Shown here piece after piece: positions 44,601-59,900 of a stretch of 64,000 bases of DNA; position 1 is the first letter of the stretch; every line of letters begins with the position of its first letter. Under the pieces are notes generated by a model, which worked only from the letters and a program-made list of their open reading frames with translations, was not told the origin of the DNA and made no database searches. A program made the position numbers and the translations under genes. The DNA comes from Ranitomeya variabilis (taxonomy: Eukaryota > Chordata > Amphibia > Anura > Dendrobatidae). The stretch lies in contig NC_135238.1 of NCBI RefSeq assembly GCF_051348905.1, positions 51,698,954 to 51,762,953 of the forward strand, given 5' to 3'.

Positions 44601-47600
44601 CTCCTATTTGACCAATTCAAAATAAAATAAAAAATTACACATATTTGGTATCACCGCGTTCAGAACTGCCCGATCTTTCAAGCTATAAAAATAATTAATC
44701 CTATCTCTAAACGGCGTAACGAAAAAAAAAGTCCAAATGCCAGAATTATGTTTTTTGGTTGCCACAACATTGCACTAAACTGCAATTATGGGCAATCAAA
44801 AGATCATATCCACACCACAATGGTATTATTAAAAACGACAGCTCTGTACACAATAAAAAAGCCCTGACTCAGCCCCAGATCACGAAAAATGGAGACACTA
44901 CGGGTCTCAGAAAGTGGTGCAATTATTTTTTTTTTTTAACAAACTTTGGAGTTTTTTTTCACCATTTAACTAAAAATCAACCTGGACATATTTGGTGTCT
45001 ACGAACTCGTAATGACCTAGAGAATCATAATGGTAGGTCAACTTTAGCATTTGGTAAACATGATAAAAATAATCCAAAAAACAGTTGTGGTAATGCACTT
45101 TTTTGCAATTTTACCGCACTTGGAATTTTTTCCTGTTTTGGAGCACACAAAATGGTAAAACCAATGATATTGTTCAAAAATACAACTCGTCCTGCAAAAA
45201 ACAAGCCCTCACATGTCCATATTGATGGAAATTAAAAAAATTATGGCTCTGGGAAGGGGAGCGTAAAACAGAAACGCAAAAATGAAAAAGGGCCATGGGG
45301 TGAAGGGGCTAAAGGGATTTTCCGCTTTATCTTTATTTTTCCATATGTGTTGGGCATATGATTTTGTGGCACTTACAGTTATATGGGTTCTCCACCTTTT
45401 TGATTGTTAGTACAGGCTTCTCTACAGATCGCTCAGCTCAGTCAGCTGTCTTGTCTACACAATGGCTGCTGATGGAGGAACATGTGACCCTATCTGTCCA
45501 TCATATTTCTGCAATTGAAAAACACTGCATATGGGAAAGCTGGCTTTTATTTAGAGGAAGCTGATGGACATGTCTGGTCACATGATTCTCTATTAACTAT
45601 TGTTTGGGGAACAGGGACATTGTGCAGAGCAGAGGAAAGCGGCATTACCAAGTGCAGAAGGAGAGCATGGTATACATTTATGTTATCAAATGTCGCAAAA
45701 TAAGGTCCACAACACATTGATTAAAATAAAAATAAAGTGGAGAACTCTTTTAATAATTATTGGAACCTTTCTTATGAGAGCCCTTCACAAGAAAGAAAGA
45801 GAGAAAACCCTTTAGCAGCTATATAGAGCATGGTTCCCTTCCTCTGTTCTGAGGTGGATATACCATAAAAAGTATGCAGCTTATACATTTCATATCTTAC
45901 AATTAATATGCTGCTATATGAGATGATTGAGGTATATACAGATCTGTCACAAGGCTTCCACTGTGTGTAATCGCCCTCCGTGTAGAAAACTACAACACTG
46001 ACCTATTTAAGGGAAATATGTCAGCAGGATTTAACCCCTCAAATTATTTGTATGCACATGTAGCTCCTATAAAGATAAATCCATCGATATCTTTAGCTAG
46101 AATTACAGAGAAATTGCAATTTGAATAAATATTGAAATGAGGCTCAAGTGCTTTCAACAGGTAGAAGCACTTCTCAGACCTCTGTTTTCTCCAGCAATAA
46201 TGCCTGCCCAGCCACCTTCTGCTTGACTGACAGCCTCTGTTCTGCATGAGTCAAACAAAGGAGCCATCAGTCAAGCATGAGAAGGCAGCACTGGGTGGAG
46301 AATAGAGCTGGAGTGCCAGAGGTTTGGGAAGTGCTTCCACACATCAAAAGCACTTCAGCCTCATTTTCATATGGATGAAAACAGCAATTTCTCGGAAACA
46401 GAAACAGACTAGTAGCTGGATAAAGGTATTGCTGGACTTGTCTTTGTAAGAGCTACATTTACATCTAAACAGTTTGGGGGATAAAAAGTTGACGATACAT
46501 TCCCGTTATGTGAAAAGAACTTTTTTGCAGTCCACAATAGAGGAACTATACAGAAACTTTGTAGGAGCTGCAAAGCCTTCAATCTGAAGATCAAGGTGGA
46601 TACAGCGGTATATAGACACAAATAAGGAAATTATGGCATATCCTAAGAATATCTTGTGACTTCTACTTGTGGTAAAATCCTTTTAAAAAGATCATGTCGT
46701 GATTTAATGTCCCTTCACCAAAACCAAACATCCAAGGGAGAGTCTCGAAAGGCTTTCTGTTGATTGTGATCATGGAGTTACTGAGATTAGTAGGGCTTAT
46801 GTCTTCCACTAATTATTCCTCACCTTTCTTTAATGATGTCATATTTTATTGGATCATCTATACGTTTTCCTGGAGTAGCATAACAAGTCTTCATCACCGT
46901 GACATAATCTGATGGCTTATGACCCTCTAGAAAGATTTGCACATACAGCGTTGATGATGTTGAGAGCACCACCTCCTGGTCTTCATATGAGGTCAGATAA
47001 TTGTGGTCCTTATATATTGCCATATGCGCCTTGAACTCCCCTTCACCCTCAATATGGAAAGATATGGAACTGTAACAAAATAATCAGTAACTACTAGTAA
47101 TGTATAAACCTATTGTATTAACAGATCTCCTACCAATGGGCAAAAATTATGGAAACAAGGAAAAGTTAATTTTTCATTTTTTATTCGAAAAATTAATCAA
47201 AACGGTGCATGATGTTTCAAAAAGTTGGTACAAATTAAAAAAATATATATTTTTTGCTCTTTTGTTTTACTTGCACTCTTTTTGCGTAAAATGTCACACA
47301 ACCCTTTAATTAAGCTTCAAAATGTCAGATGTCAGCTATGCACAAAAAAAATAGGCAAACTTTGTACATTGCTAATTTTTGAAAAGTCTGAAATGAGGAA
47401 TTAGCTGAAAACATTTGGATAATCAAAACCATGGCCAGATTGTCCAGCAATAAAAGAAATAACAAGGTCTTGGAAAAGAAACTAGCATAAAAATGGCTCA
47501 AAATTCAAAAACTGTGAATTTGGAGCAAAAATAAAAAAATGCCTAAAACTTCTACTCCATAAATGGTGCAGAAAGAATGATTACTTTCCTGTTTCATGCA

Positions 47601-50600
47601 CAACTAAAATATCAGGTAAGATACACTCACCGGCCACTTTATTAGGTACACCATGCTAGTAACGGGTTGGACCCCCTTTTGCCTTCAGAACTGCCTCAAT
47701 TCTTAGTGGCATAGATTCAACAAGGTGCTGGAAGCATTCCTCAGAGATTTTGGTCCATATTGACATGATGGCATCACACAGTTGCCGCAGATTTGTCGGC
47801 TGCACATCCCAAAGATGCTCCATACAAGGCAGGATGGATCCATGCTTTCATGTTGTTTACGCCAAATTCTGACCCTACCATCCGAATGTCGCAGCAGAAA
47901 TCGAGACTCATCAGACCAAGCAACGTTTTTCCAATCTTCTACTGTCCAATTTCGATGAGCTTGTACAAATTGTAGCCTCAGTTTCCTGTTCTTAGCTGAA
48001 AGGAGTGGTACCCGGTGTGGTCTTCTGCTGCTGTAGCCCATCTGCCTCAAAGTTCGACGCACTGTGCGTTCAGAGATGCTCTTAGGCCTACCTTGGTTGT
48101 AACGGGTGGCGATTTGAGTCACTGTTGCCTTTCTATCAGCTCGAACCAGTCTGCCCATTCTCCTCTGACCTCTGGCATCAACAAGGCATTTCCGCCCACA
48201 GAACTGCCGCTCACTGGATTTTTTTTCTTTTTCGGACCATTCTCTGTAAATCCTAGAGATGGTTGTGCGTGAAAATCCCAGTAGATCAGCAGTTTCTGAA
48301 ATACTCAGACCAGCCCTTCTGGCACCAACAACCATGCCACGTTCAAAGGCACTCAAATCACCTTTCTTCCCCATACTGGTGCTCGGTTTGAACTGCAGGA
48401 GATTGTCTTGACCATGTCTACATGCCTAAATGCACTGAGTTGCCGCCATGTGATTGGCTGATTAGAAATTAAGTGTTAACAAGAAGTTGGACAGGTGTAC
48501 CTAATAAAGTGGCCAGTGAGTGTACATTGACTGTATCATACATTGATGCAGAAAAGCAATTAGTCCCATCTCCCTATACTTTCTTATCATTTCATGCCAT
48601 GATTACACAAATGCTAATTTCTTTACAAGGGAGCTCTAAAAATTTTTACTATTGTACAGTAAGCCAACGATGGATTTTCATCCTTTCGGAAATAAAAAAA
48701 TAAAGTTTCTATGACAGTAAGAAGAGATTTTACAATGATTAGTCACATAATATGTGAAGCATATTACAAAATTGTGCAATTTCTGAGAATACTTTATTTC
48801 TTAAAATTACCGTAAGTAAAATACTCCTTTTAATTTTACACATATTGCAAATATTTAATTTTGCTAAGTTCACTAATATTACAAACTTACTCAAAGCTGG
48901 CACATTACCTTAGGACAGGTTTTAGAGATGTCTTAATAGTAAGATCCAAAGGATATGAACAAGAAAAGTTTAGCTGAAGTTCAGAGTTCCTCACAATGAT
49001 CTTAGTTGGTTCCAGCTGTACATACATGGTATTCCAGTAAACAGCATGCGTCCCATTGTTCTGTAGAATATAAAGTCCTTCCATTAGTTTCCTCTAACAT
49101 TTTCTTATGGGAATCTTATTTCTCTTAACACTTAAAACTCAAAACTAAATCCTTGCATGATCTTTCAGCTTTAATTTTCTATTTTACAGATAAAGTGGAA
49201 GGAGGTGGTGTAGAAAAGTCCACACTATTCTATGTCAGCACTAGATTTAAAAGATAAAAGTCACACCAGCTAGTGCTGATCATGATAGCAAGGGGACAGG
49301 ATGTCACTACACATCAGCAAATTAATTTGAGTAAAATTCAATTAGAATTTTACAAAAATCCATATTTTCCAAAATGCAGACGTTTTATTCACATTTGCAA
49401 AGATTCAGCAGAGTGGTGGCTCTCGGATGCCATTTTTCTGAACCTCAAAAGGTGATCAAAATGTAAAAAAATATATTTCCTTCTGCTCACTCATTTTACT
49501 GCTCACCTCCCCATCACCTCTTCTCCTCACAGTCACCCCTCCAGTAATTGTCACATCTTCAGATCGTACCTTTCACACTGGAATGGGGCTTTCTGGTTTG
49601 ATTACCTCCATGAAGGTTCTTAGCATGCGAAAGCCATGACACCACAACCTGTGGGGTGCGCTTCGCAGAACCTTCCTAGGCTTCATCAGCCTTGGAAATC
49701 CACGCCCAGCATGAGAGGCTGGAGAATTCAATGTAAGCAGCAATCTGAAGATGCGACAGACTAGATGGCTGAAGGTGAGAAGTGAATGGGTGGATAGAGA
49801 CGTGAGTATAAAGATTTGTATGATTTGTTACATACTATTTTTATTTTGCCCTGGGGTCTGACGAAACCCCAAAGCATAATAAGGGACATCAGATCCAAAT
49901 TTTCCATGAAAATCTGCATGAACAGGTGAATTTTGTATTTTGTCTGATCCTCTCATCTCTAATTTTCACATCATTTATTTGGACAACAGAGCTCTGATAG
50001 CTAAGAAATGTATTATAAGATTTTCATCAGCTTCTCTATGTGCTGGCTGCCTCTTTCCTGGCTTTTCCTTCCATCTATTTCACCTTCTGACTCCATAGAG
50101 CTCTTTAGACAGCATGGTCAATTTGATCCCTCCCTGAAGACAGATCTGTAGACAGATTAGTAGTTATTTCATCTACACTAAAAGCCTCAGCAGCTTCTCT
50201 ATGTGCTGTCTGTCTCTTTCCTGCCTTTTCCTTCCATCTCTTTCCCCCTTCTGACTCCATAGAGTTCTTTAGACAGCATGGTCAATTTGATCCCACCTTG
50301 AAGACAGATCTGTAGACAGATATGAGCAGTTTTTCAGAATGAATGATCAGTGCAGGAGAGAAGTGACTGAGAAGTTGGACAAGAAGCACATTTCTTTAAC
50401 AGATAAATAGATATTTTCAGTACATGCTTACATGTAGGTGAGCTCTACACTTTTCATTTTGAAGAGGAGATATAATGGAAATCATGCTAGTGTTCTCTTT
50501 GTCCTTGATTCCAATGCAGTGATCTTCAGAGAAGTAAATATTTTTGGCATTTAAGCTTTTTAGTTGACATGTCCTAAATGACATTTCTATATTGTGTGTG

Positions 50601-53600
50601 TTGCATTGTAACTTCAAATCCAAGTCTTCTAAACCTAGAAAGATGTGACAAAAGTAGTTTGACAAAGAAAATTAGTTTTTACTAGCAAATTAACACAGCT
50701 AATTATTTTCATCATATTAGTAGATAAGCGGAAAAAAAACTAGGTAAGTTTTTTGTCACAGATTTGTTGTGATTTTTTTTCCCATTGATTGTAATTGTAA
50801 TAGTAAAAATATACAAAAAAAGAGAAACATTTTTGTGGCTTTTGCTACTCCTATGGATCCTCAGTAAAATAAGCAAGGCCTGTAGGAAAAATGATTTTCA
50901 CAAAGTTTAAAAGCAAAACACTATAGCTCCCTTTGCTGTTCTGAGGCTTAGCCCCCTATTGATCATTCTCATCTAAGGTGACCACTGCAGCCGATCACAC
51001 ATGGACCAGGCAAGAGAAACACAAAAGCACAATGGAAGGTAACTAGAGTACTTTTTTACACATTCAGCTGCTCCTGCAGGAAAATCAGCAGCAAGATCCT
51101 CACCAACATTTACACAATTTTATCTAGAGTTCCCTGCTAATCCATGCAGAATTGTTGCAAAGATTTTTGACTACAATAAAGCTACATATTTAACCTAAAT
51201 TCCCCTCTCACCTAATCCTGCTAGCCTAGGTTAAGTACAATTAATAAGGAGTTTCAATATTTCACTTACGTTGAACATCTCGCCCGTCGTTGCAGTAGCA
51301 ACCTTCAACGCCATTCACTCTTTTGCATTCCTCATCCTTCGCGCAGGAGCACGGATTCTTTCCAGAGGTTGGATCTGTTGGTAAATCAATATGAGAGATC
51401 TTACTTCTTCATTCCCTTTAGTGAACTCCCAGTTATTAACCCCTTAACCCCGTAGCTTTTTTCGGTTTTGCGTTTTCGTTTTTTGCTCTCTTCCTTGCCA
51501 GAGCCATTGTGTTTTTAGTTTTCCGTTAATATGGCCATGTGAGGGCTTATTTTTTGCAAGACAATTTTTAATGACACCATTGGTTTTGCCATGTTGTGTA
51601 CAAGAAAACAGGAAAAAATTTCTGCTCACAGCAATCCAGCATCAACAACCATAGAGGTCTCAAGGAGACCTCTGGTTGTCATGCCGATGACCCCCGATCA
51701 CGTGACGGGGGTCACCGGTAAGCTCATTTCCGGCCGGATGGCCGGAAGCGCTAGTTAAATGCCGCTGTCAGAGTTTGAAAGCAGCATATAACTAGTTAAT
51801 AGGTGCGGGTGGATCACGATTCCACTCGCACTTATTGCAGGAAGATATCATCTGTTCAAAACAGCTGAGATGTCGCTTCTTTGAGGTGGGCTCTTCGCTG
51901 GAGCCCACATCAAGGTGAGGGGTACCGCCATCAGACGTTCTATTCCGCCCGATGGCAGAAAGGAGTTAAAGTAGATAGTGAAGACAGGAGGCTTTAAAAG
52001 CCTTTAAATGCATTAGGAATCTATGTTCTTATAATATTGGCTGATACCTTGAAAAGTATGTTACTTTAAAACATGATTTTGCTCATAAAATAGAATCCTA
52101 TGTACCTCTAATTGATACTACATCATAAAGATTTTCAACTCTAGATAATGCGACCCAGGAAAACATTTTTAAAGCTGAGTGTCTGGTAGGGTCGGTTTAT
52201 GATTTTCGCAAATGGAGCAAATGTATAAAGAGTTCAATTTCCTAAAGTGTCCCCAGGAATTAACTCCCATGAGCAATCTAAGATTGGGGCATGCACACCT
52301 TCAGCGCCTTGGACCACCAGATACTTTAACATAACTCTTTTACAGCCTTAAACTACAAGTGAGTTCACGATAAATCTTTTCACTAGGAAGCGCTATGGTA
52401 GCACTGCAAAATAGTTAATATACGGTATATAAATATTGCACAAAGTTATTATTTAGAGATTTTAAGGTGGTATTGAAATTTGTATTATGGGCTTTGAATA
52501 GAATTATTATTTGGCATTGAAAGGCAATTTTAGGCATAAAATGAGGGTTAAAAAAATTGAAATATAATAATATATTTATAGTTATATATATATATATAAT
52601 ATACTGTATATAATATTGAAATATTAAAATATGTTCACTTTGGTTGCAGATTTTTTGGTTTATTCAATGCATCTAAAATAGAAAAAAATGAAGAGACTTT
52701 TCAAATTGTCATTATTTTGTATCTACAGCTCTTACCAAACATGTCTTAATGGTTACAGATTGTAAAACATACTGTGAGCTTAGATCTAGTGGTCCTCCTT
52801 TTCAGTTGTCGATTACTTTGAGCAAACCTGCTAAATATTCTATAGTAAGAAGGACAGATGGCTCCATTGATGCAGAGATAACTCCTTACCTGTGCAATAC
52901 GCTGCTGGACATCTGGGTGTTCCTTGTAATTTGTATACATGATATCCATCTACACAGGCTTTGACTTGCACGGTGCTTGACCAGAAGCAGCAGTCACCAT
53001 CCCACTGAGCACAAGCCGTGAAGGTTACTATTCCTTCATTGGGTAAAGGATGTGAACCATTTATCCACATTGAAGTCTCGGTGCCACATTTATTTTCAGA
53101 CACGCAGCTTTCTGGAAGGCGAATTCCTCCAGTCCCTATGAATCTGTACCACCCGTTTATTTTACTATCACACTTGTCACCTTGTGGTCTGAAGATACTT
53201 CTCCAAGGATCATTGAGGGTGTTATAGCTTGAACATGGATCAGAGCATTTGTAGGATCCATCTTCATTTCGGCATTCCAGACCTTGGTCACATAGACTTG
53301 TTGCACATTCATCATCTTTACACTTGACCCCATCTCTGGTCAAATCAGACTTACATGAACAAGAAGAATATCCTGCTTTCTCCGAGCAATCAGCCAAAGA
53401 TTGACAGCGATAGAGTGTAGGGTCTGAACATTCATCAATATCGATGCATTTATTATTTATATTTTTGGTGTAACCATTTGGGCACTCACATACGTATGAG
53501 CCATGTGTATTTTCACAGATATCCGGACAGTCGTTAGACCAAGGATAGGCACATTCATCAATGTCAGAGCATGCAAAGCCATCGCCGATAAATCCTTCAT

Positions 53601-56600
53601 TGCATGAACATTCTTTGATGCCAAAATATTCTTCACAAATAGCGTTTAAGTCACATTCAGAACAGTTTTCAGTATCTGGGCAAAAAATAAATAGTATAAC
53701 ATTTTTGGTATTTCACAATTTAAAGTGGATCTGTTATCAAATTTTACAATACAAACCGTATTCATGACTAAATAGATATCTAAGAACGATTGTGGTTGGT
53801 GTATGCTAGAGATGAGCCGATCTTTTTAAATTCAAATTCACCAACTAGGACTAATTTTTGCAAAACAAATCATTCATTTTGCGGAGAATCAGTTTGGGGT
53901 GAATCACAAGTCTTTCAGCATCCCTGCGATGACTTACATGACACTCTAAGAATCCTACGACTGTATCCAACTCACTTCAGGCTCCTTAATGCAAATACAT
54001 CTTTAGATATTTCAGCATGATCTCAAAATACATGGCTATGGGTAAATGAATGGAAAATGTTCTTCTCTGCTGTCCAAAATGCGTCTGAAGAAACAAGGGT
54101 CTACACGCACATGTACTTGATTAAAATTTAATTTGTGTTTGATTTGTAATTTTTTCAAAGACCAGTGTCCCACATAGCAAGAGAACAATAGAACGTCTTT
54201 TAAAGAAATAAAAATAAAGCACGGATACAATTTTAATAGAGTGAATGTGCCTATAAACTTTTGTTTTTCTAGATATTTGCCATTAGTCACCTGTGGGTTT
54301 TGGCACCCCCCATTACCAGGCTGAATGACTTATCATTTCATATAATTTTATTGTCAAATGTGGTAAGCTCGTGAATATTTCCCCTCTTGAATATCTGTAA
54401 TGTATATTCAGTGTTTATGGGCTTTTTCTCCCTATTTAAATTCCCCACAAAATGGCTACTGCATTCCCTGTTTCTGCTTTTATACAGGCTACGATAGTTC
54501 CTCCTGATTCGCTGTGCTATACTATGTCATGTTATAGCTGTAAGGCATTACAAGAAAGCCCACCTCGTTGTGCCTGAGGTCATGTGATCCGCTTCTGGCT
54601 AATGAAATCTTCCACATTGTGTTAAGTGGATGGCATTTTGCGCAAATCAAATCGCAAATAGTTGAATACAGTGGGTCTAGCTGCATTAAAAAACCTCAAA
54701 CTCAAGTTTAATTATCAGAAAATTAATTCACTTATCTGCATACAGACACGTCTGTGAACATACAGTACATTTGTGAGAGCATTGGGATCAGTTACATGTA
54801 ACACTGGACCCTTTGTAGGAAAAAGTCAAGTCACAGTCAACACTTATATTCGGGCACGTTGACTTACTTGATATATTCTTCACTAAAAGACAAAAGAACA
54901 AAGCGAAAAATAAGATCAAGGAAAAACAATTTAAAGGCAAATCCTTATTTCAGTAGAAACTTGATGTGTACCTTTAAATCCTTCTACACGGATAGCGCAA
55001 TGCCCTTCTCCACTGACATGAAGCTCCCAAGATCCTATTACTGGGTTCTCCACAATGTACATGGATCCCCAGGGTTCGGATATAATGGTTTTAAGCTTTG
55101 TTTCTGAATCTGCAATAAATAAAAGAAGTCATAAAAATCATCATAAACCATACCATTTATTTTGCATAAAAAAACCTCTTAAAGGGGTGGTGCGAAACTA
55201 AATTTTATTTGAAACCTAAATCTCTATCCATTTCATGTCCTAATTTTATCTTATTTGTAATACACTTTAATTAAAAATTACCTATCCTTTCCTCACTACT
55301 CTGTTTTTTATTTTATTCTATTTCTTTACTACTTCCTTTGAGAATCCCAGTGCATGCTGAGAAACTCAAACAAGTCGTTATTAGGGGGCATCAGAAATGT
55401 CCCTTTCAGGGGCTGGGGTAGTCTCTGTTCAACTGAGCATTTTCAATTCCGACGGATGCTCAATAGGATCTTGTCAATATGCACTGTTCTTATTGCACAG
55501 TGGCAATGCGCTTTATTGACGTCTCTGTTCAGAAATGACAAGCCGGCAGCAGAGCGCACTGTCATTGCACATTGTAAGAAGAGAAGAAGAGAACAAGGGA
55601 GCAGAAACCAGCACTGACCGAAGAAGTGATGTCACAAAAATGTATAGGAAATAATATCCAACATTAGCACCACTGTACATTTATGTATTTACCATATGGG
55701 TCAATCACTTGTAATGAATGGATAATCCCATCTGTGGTCAATATCAATGCAGTATAGTTGTCTGCCACTGAGAAGTTGGCAGAACTATCTTCTGTGTTAT
55801 AGTCCCTGGAGAATAGTCTGGTTGAGCTGTTAACGGGTCTTGACAGAGTGAAGTCCAAATAGTAAAAAACCTTTAAAAGGTATCAAAAGGTAGTTATAAA
55901 GCATAAGATGAAATACATAGAATTTATGATTTAACCATAATAGACATTTATGTAGCATTAATAGAATTTTTCTCAATATTCAAAGCCCAAAAACAAGAAT
56001 TTGCAGAAAACTGTAGAATGAAGGAGCCAGAAACTTTTCCAAGTATAAAATTAGAGGCACATGTACAATTTTTCTGCAAATGATTCATACAGAAAAAGCT
56101 GGTGAGCACACCCGCCTCTTTAAGCATCTCCTCCACATATTTACACACAATCTTAGTCTTCATCTCCTTCTATTTTCTGCAAAAAGATTTCATCAATCCC
56201 TAATGATTTTATTAGACCCATGAATAAGAGAAATTCTATTTTCTCCAATGTACAAATATAAAATGTTTAAGTTGTCATCTGGGAATATGGACCTATTTAA
56301 GAAGGACAGCAATGCATGAGAGATGCAAAAATAATTCTACCCATTGGTCTACACATATCCAATACTGCCAGGAATCTTTATTCATGCGTGAACAATATGG
56401 TCAGCAAAATTTGTCATCCATGTCATGTCAACAGGTCATATACCTACTCCCGGGATAATTCTTGCACTGTGTGTATAGCAATGAAGATGTATAGATTTAC
56501 AATACTATAACACTTGACATCACTGCCAGAAACACTTCATAGATAGCAAAATAATTTACTTACCTTATTTAGCTTTGAGAGATTGACTTCAAATACATGT

Positions 56601-56867
56601 CCAAAACTTAAGGAGGCGATATCTCTATAAATTAGATATCTGGGGTCTGCTGTACCAGCACATAAGCCGGTTATCAGAAAAAAGATCTGTAGACAAAATT
56701 TAGGCATGGATTACTAATACTCAATCTGTTCACTGTTAACAGGTGTCAAACAGTAGGCATCTGCAATCGCATTCTATGTTTTTGAAGAAAACAAAGTTTC
56801 TCCATTTTATAAAGTATCGCCTCCATTTTTGAGTTGAATACAAAGCTGAAGCTTGTCCACTTGTCCA

Positions 56868-56932
<65 letters not shown>

Positions 56933-59900
56933 TGTATATGTATATTTACAGTATATATGTATATACTGTACATATAAATTATATACTGCATATTATATAT
57001 AATACTAGCTGAAGAGCCCGGTGTTGACAGGGCATAGTAAATATCTGTGGTTTGTTATAGCACCTCACTTCTCTTATTTTCCCATCACGCCTCTCATTTT
57101 CTCCCTCACATTTTTCATTTTCCCCCTCACATCTCTCATTTTCTCCCTCACACCTCTAATTTTCCCCCTCACTCCTCTTCTTTTCCCCTCACTCCTCTCA
57201 TTCCCCCTTCACTCCTCTCATTCCCCCCTAACACTTGTCATTTCGACCTGACATCTGTCATTTTCCGATCACTCCACTATTTTCCCTCACTCCTCTCATT
57301 TTGCACTCACACCTTTTCATTTTCACCTCACACCTCTCATTTTCACCTCACACCTCTCATTTTCCCCTCAGTATATACATGTTTGTCATCTCCCTTATAT
57401 ATAGTATACACCTGTATGTCATCTCCCCTGTATATAGTATATACCTGTATGTCATCTCCCCTGTAAATAGTATATACCTGCTGTATGTCATCTCCTCCTG
57501 TATATTGTATGTACCTATGTGTCATCTCCTCCTGTATATAGTATATACCTGTATGTCATCTCTTCTGTATATAGTATATACCTGTATGTCATCTCCTCCT
57601 ATATATAGCATATACCTGTATGTCATCTCCTGTATATAGTATATACCTGTATGTCATCTCCCCTGTATATAGTAAATACCTGCTGTATGTCATCTCCTCC
57701 TCTATATACATATGTGTCATCTCCTCTTTTATATAGTAGATACCTGTATGTCACCTCCTCCTGTATTTAGTATATAAGTGTGTCATCTCCTCCTGTATAT
57801 AGTATATACCCGTGTGTCATCTCCTATATATAGTATATACCTGTATGTCATCTCCTCTTGAATATAGTATATACCTGTATGTCATCTCCTCCTGTATTTA
57901 GTATATACGTGTGTCATCTCCTCCTGTATATAGTATATAGCTGTGTGTCATCTCCTATATACACTCACCGGCCACTTTATTAGGTACACCATGCTAGTAA
58001 CGGGTTGGACCCCCTTTTGCCTTCAGAACTGCCTCAATTCTTCGTGGCATAGATTCAACAAGGTGATGGAAGCATTCCTCAGAGATTTTGGTCCATATTG
58101 ACATGATGGCATCACACAGTTGCCGCAGATTTGTCGGCTGCACATCCCAAAGATGCTCCATACAAGGCAGGATGGATCCATGCTTTCATGTTGTTTACGC
58201 CAAATTCTGACCCTACCATCCGAATGTCGCAGCAGAAATCGAGACTCATCAGACCAAGCAACGTTTTTCCAATCTTCTACTGTCCAATTTCGATGAGCTT
58301 GTACAAATTGTAGCCTCAGTTTCCTGTTCTTAGCTGAAAGGAGTGGTACCCGGTGTGGTCTTCTGCTGCTGTAGCCCATCTGCCTCAAAGTTCGACGCAC
58401 TGTGCGTTCAGAGATGCTCTTAGGCCTACCTTGGTTGTAACGGGTGGCGATTTGAGTCACTGTTGCCTTTCTATCAGCTCGAACCAGTCTGCCCATTCTC
58501 CTCTGACCTCTGGCATCAACAAGGCATTTCCGCCCACAGAACTGCCGCTCACTGGATTCTTTTTCTTTTTCGGACCATTCTCAGTAAACCCTAGAGATGG
58601 TTGTGCGTGAAAATCCCAGTAGATCAGCAGTTTCTGAAATACTCAGACCAGCCCTTCAGGCACCAACAACCATGCCACGTTCAAAGGCACTCAAATCACC
58701 TTTCTTCCCCATACTGATGCTCGGTTTGAACTGCAGGAGATTGTCTTGACCATGTCTACATGCCTAAATGCACTGAGTTGCCGCCATGTGATTGGCTGAT
58801 TATAAATTAAGTGTTAACAAGAAGTTGGACAGGTGTACCTAATAAAGTGGCCAGTGAGTGTATAGTATATACCTGTATGTCATCTCCTCTTGTATATAGT
58901 ATGTACCTGTAAGTAATCTCCTCCTGTATATAGAATATACCTGTGTGTCATCTGCTCCTGTATATAGTATATACCTGTGTGTCATCTCCCCTGTATATGG
59001 TATGTACCTGTATGTCATCTCTTCCTGTATTAGACCTCGTTCACGCGTTATTTGGTCAGTATTTTTACCTCATTATTTGTAAGCTAAATTGGCAGCCTGA
59101 TAAATCCCCAGCCATCAGGAAGCCCTCCCCCCTGGCAGTATATATTAGCTCACACATACACATAATAGACAGGTCATGTGACTGACAGCTGCCGTATTTC
59201 CTATATGGTACATTTGTTGCTCTTGTAGTATGTCTGCTTATTAATCCGATTTTTATTTTTGAAGGATAATACCAGACTTGTGTGTGTTTTAGGGCGAGTT
59301 TCATGTGTCAAGTTGTGTGTGTTGAGTTGCGTGTGGCGACAAGCATGTAGCGACTTTTGTGAGATGAGTTTTGTGTGGCGACATGCGTGTAGCAACTTTT
59401 TGTGTGTCGAGTTGCATGTGACAGGTTAGTGTAGCAAGTTGTGTGCAGCAAGTTTTGCGCATGGCAAGTTTTGAGCATGGCTAGTTTTGCGCGTGGCGAG
59501 TTTTATGTGTGGTGCGTTTTGAGTATGTGCAAGTTTTGTGTGAGGCAACTTTTTCATGTGTTGCAACTTTTGTGCATGTGGCAATTTTTCCACGTGTGCA
59601 AGTTTTTAGTGTGGTGAGTTTTCCATGAGGTGAGTCTTGCACCTGTGTATAGTTTTGCGTGAGCCTAGTTTTGCATGTGGCAAATTTTGCGCGTGGCGAG
59701 TTTTGAGCGGTGACTTTTGTGTTTCGACTTTTATGTGGCGAAGTTGGTGTATGTGTGGTGAAATGTGTGCTGAGGGTGATATATGTGTTCAAGCACATGG
59801 TAGTGTGTGGCACATTTTGTGTCTGTGTTCATATCCCCGTGTGTAGTGAGTATCCCATGTCGGGGCCCCACCTTAGCAACTGTACGGTATATACTCTTTG

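Noticed and set aside
48015-48272. Plus-strand ORF of 85 aa repeated at 58353-58610
   Set aside because: It is the antisense of the Tc1 transposase in the two 899-bp copies.
52824-52889. Open frame running past the exon w6 donor, which would give an alternative C-terminus
   Set aside because: The sequence after GTAAGG has no family similarity, and the next exons continue the domain order in the right phase.
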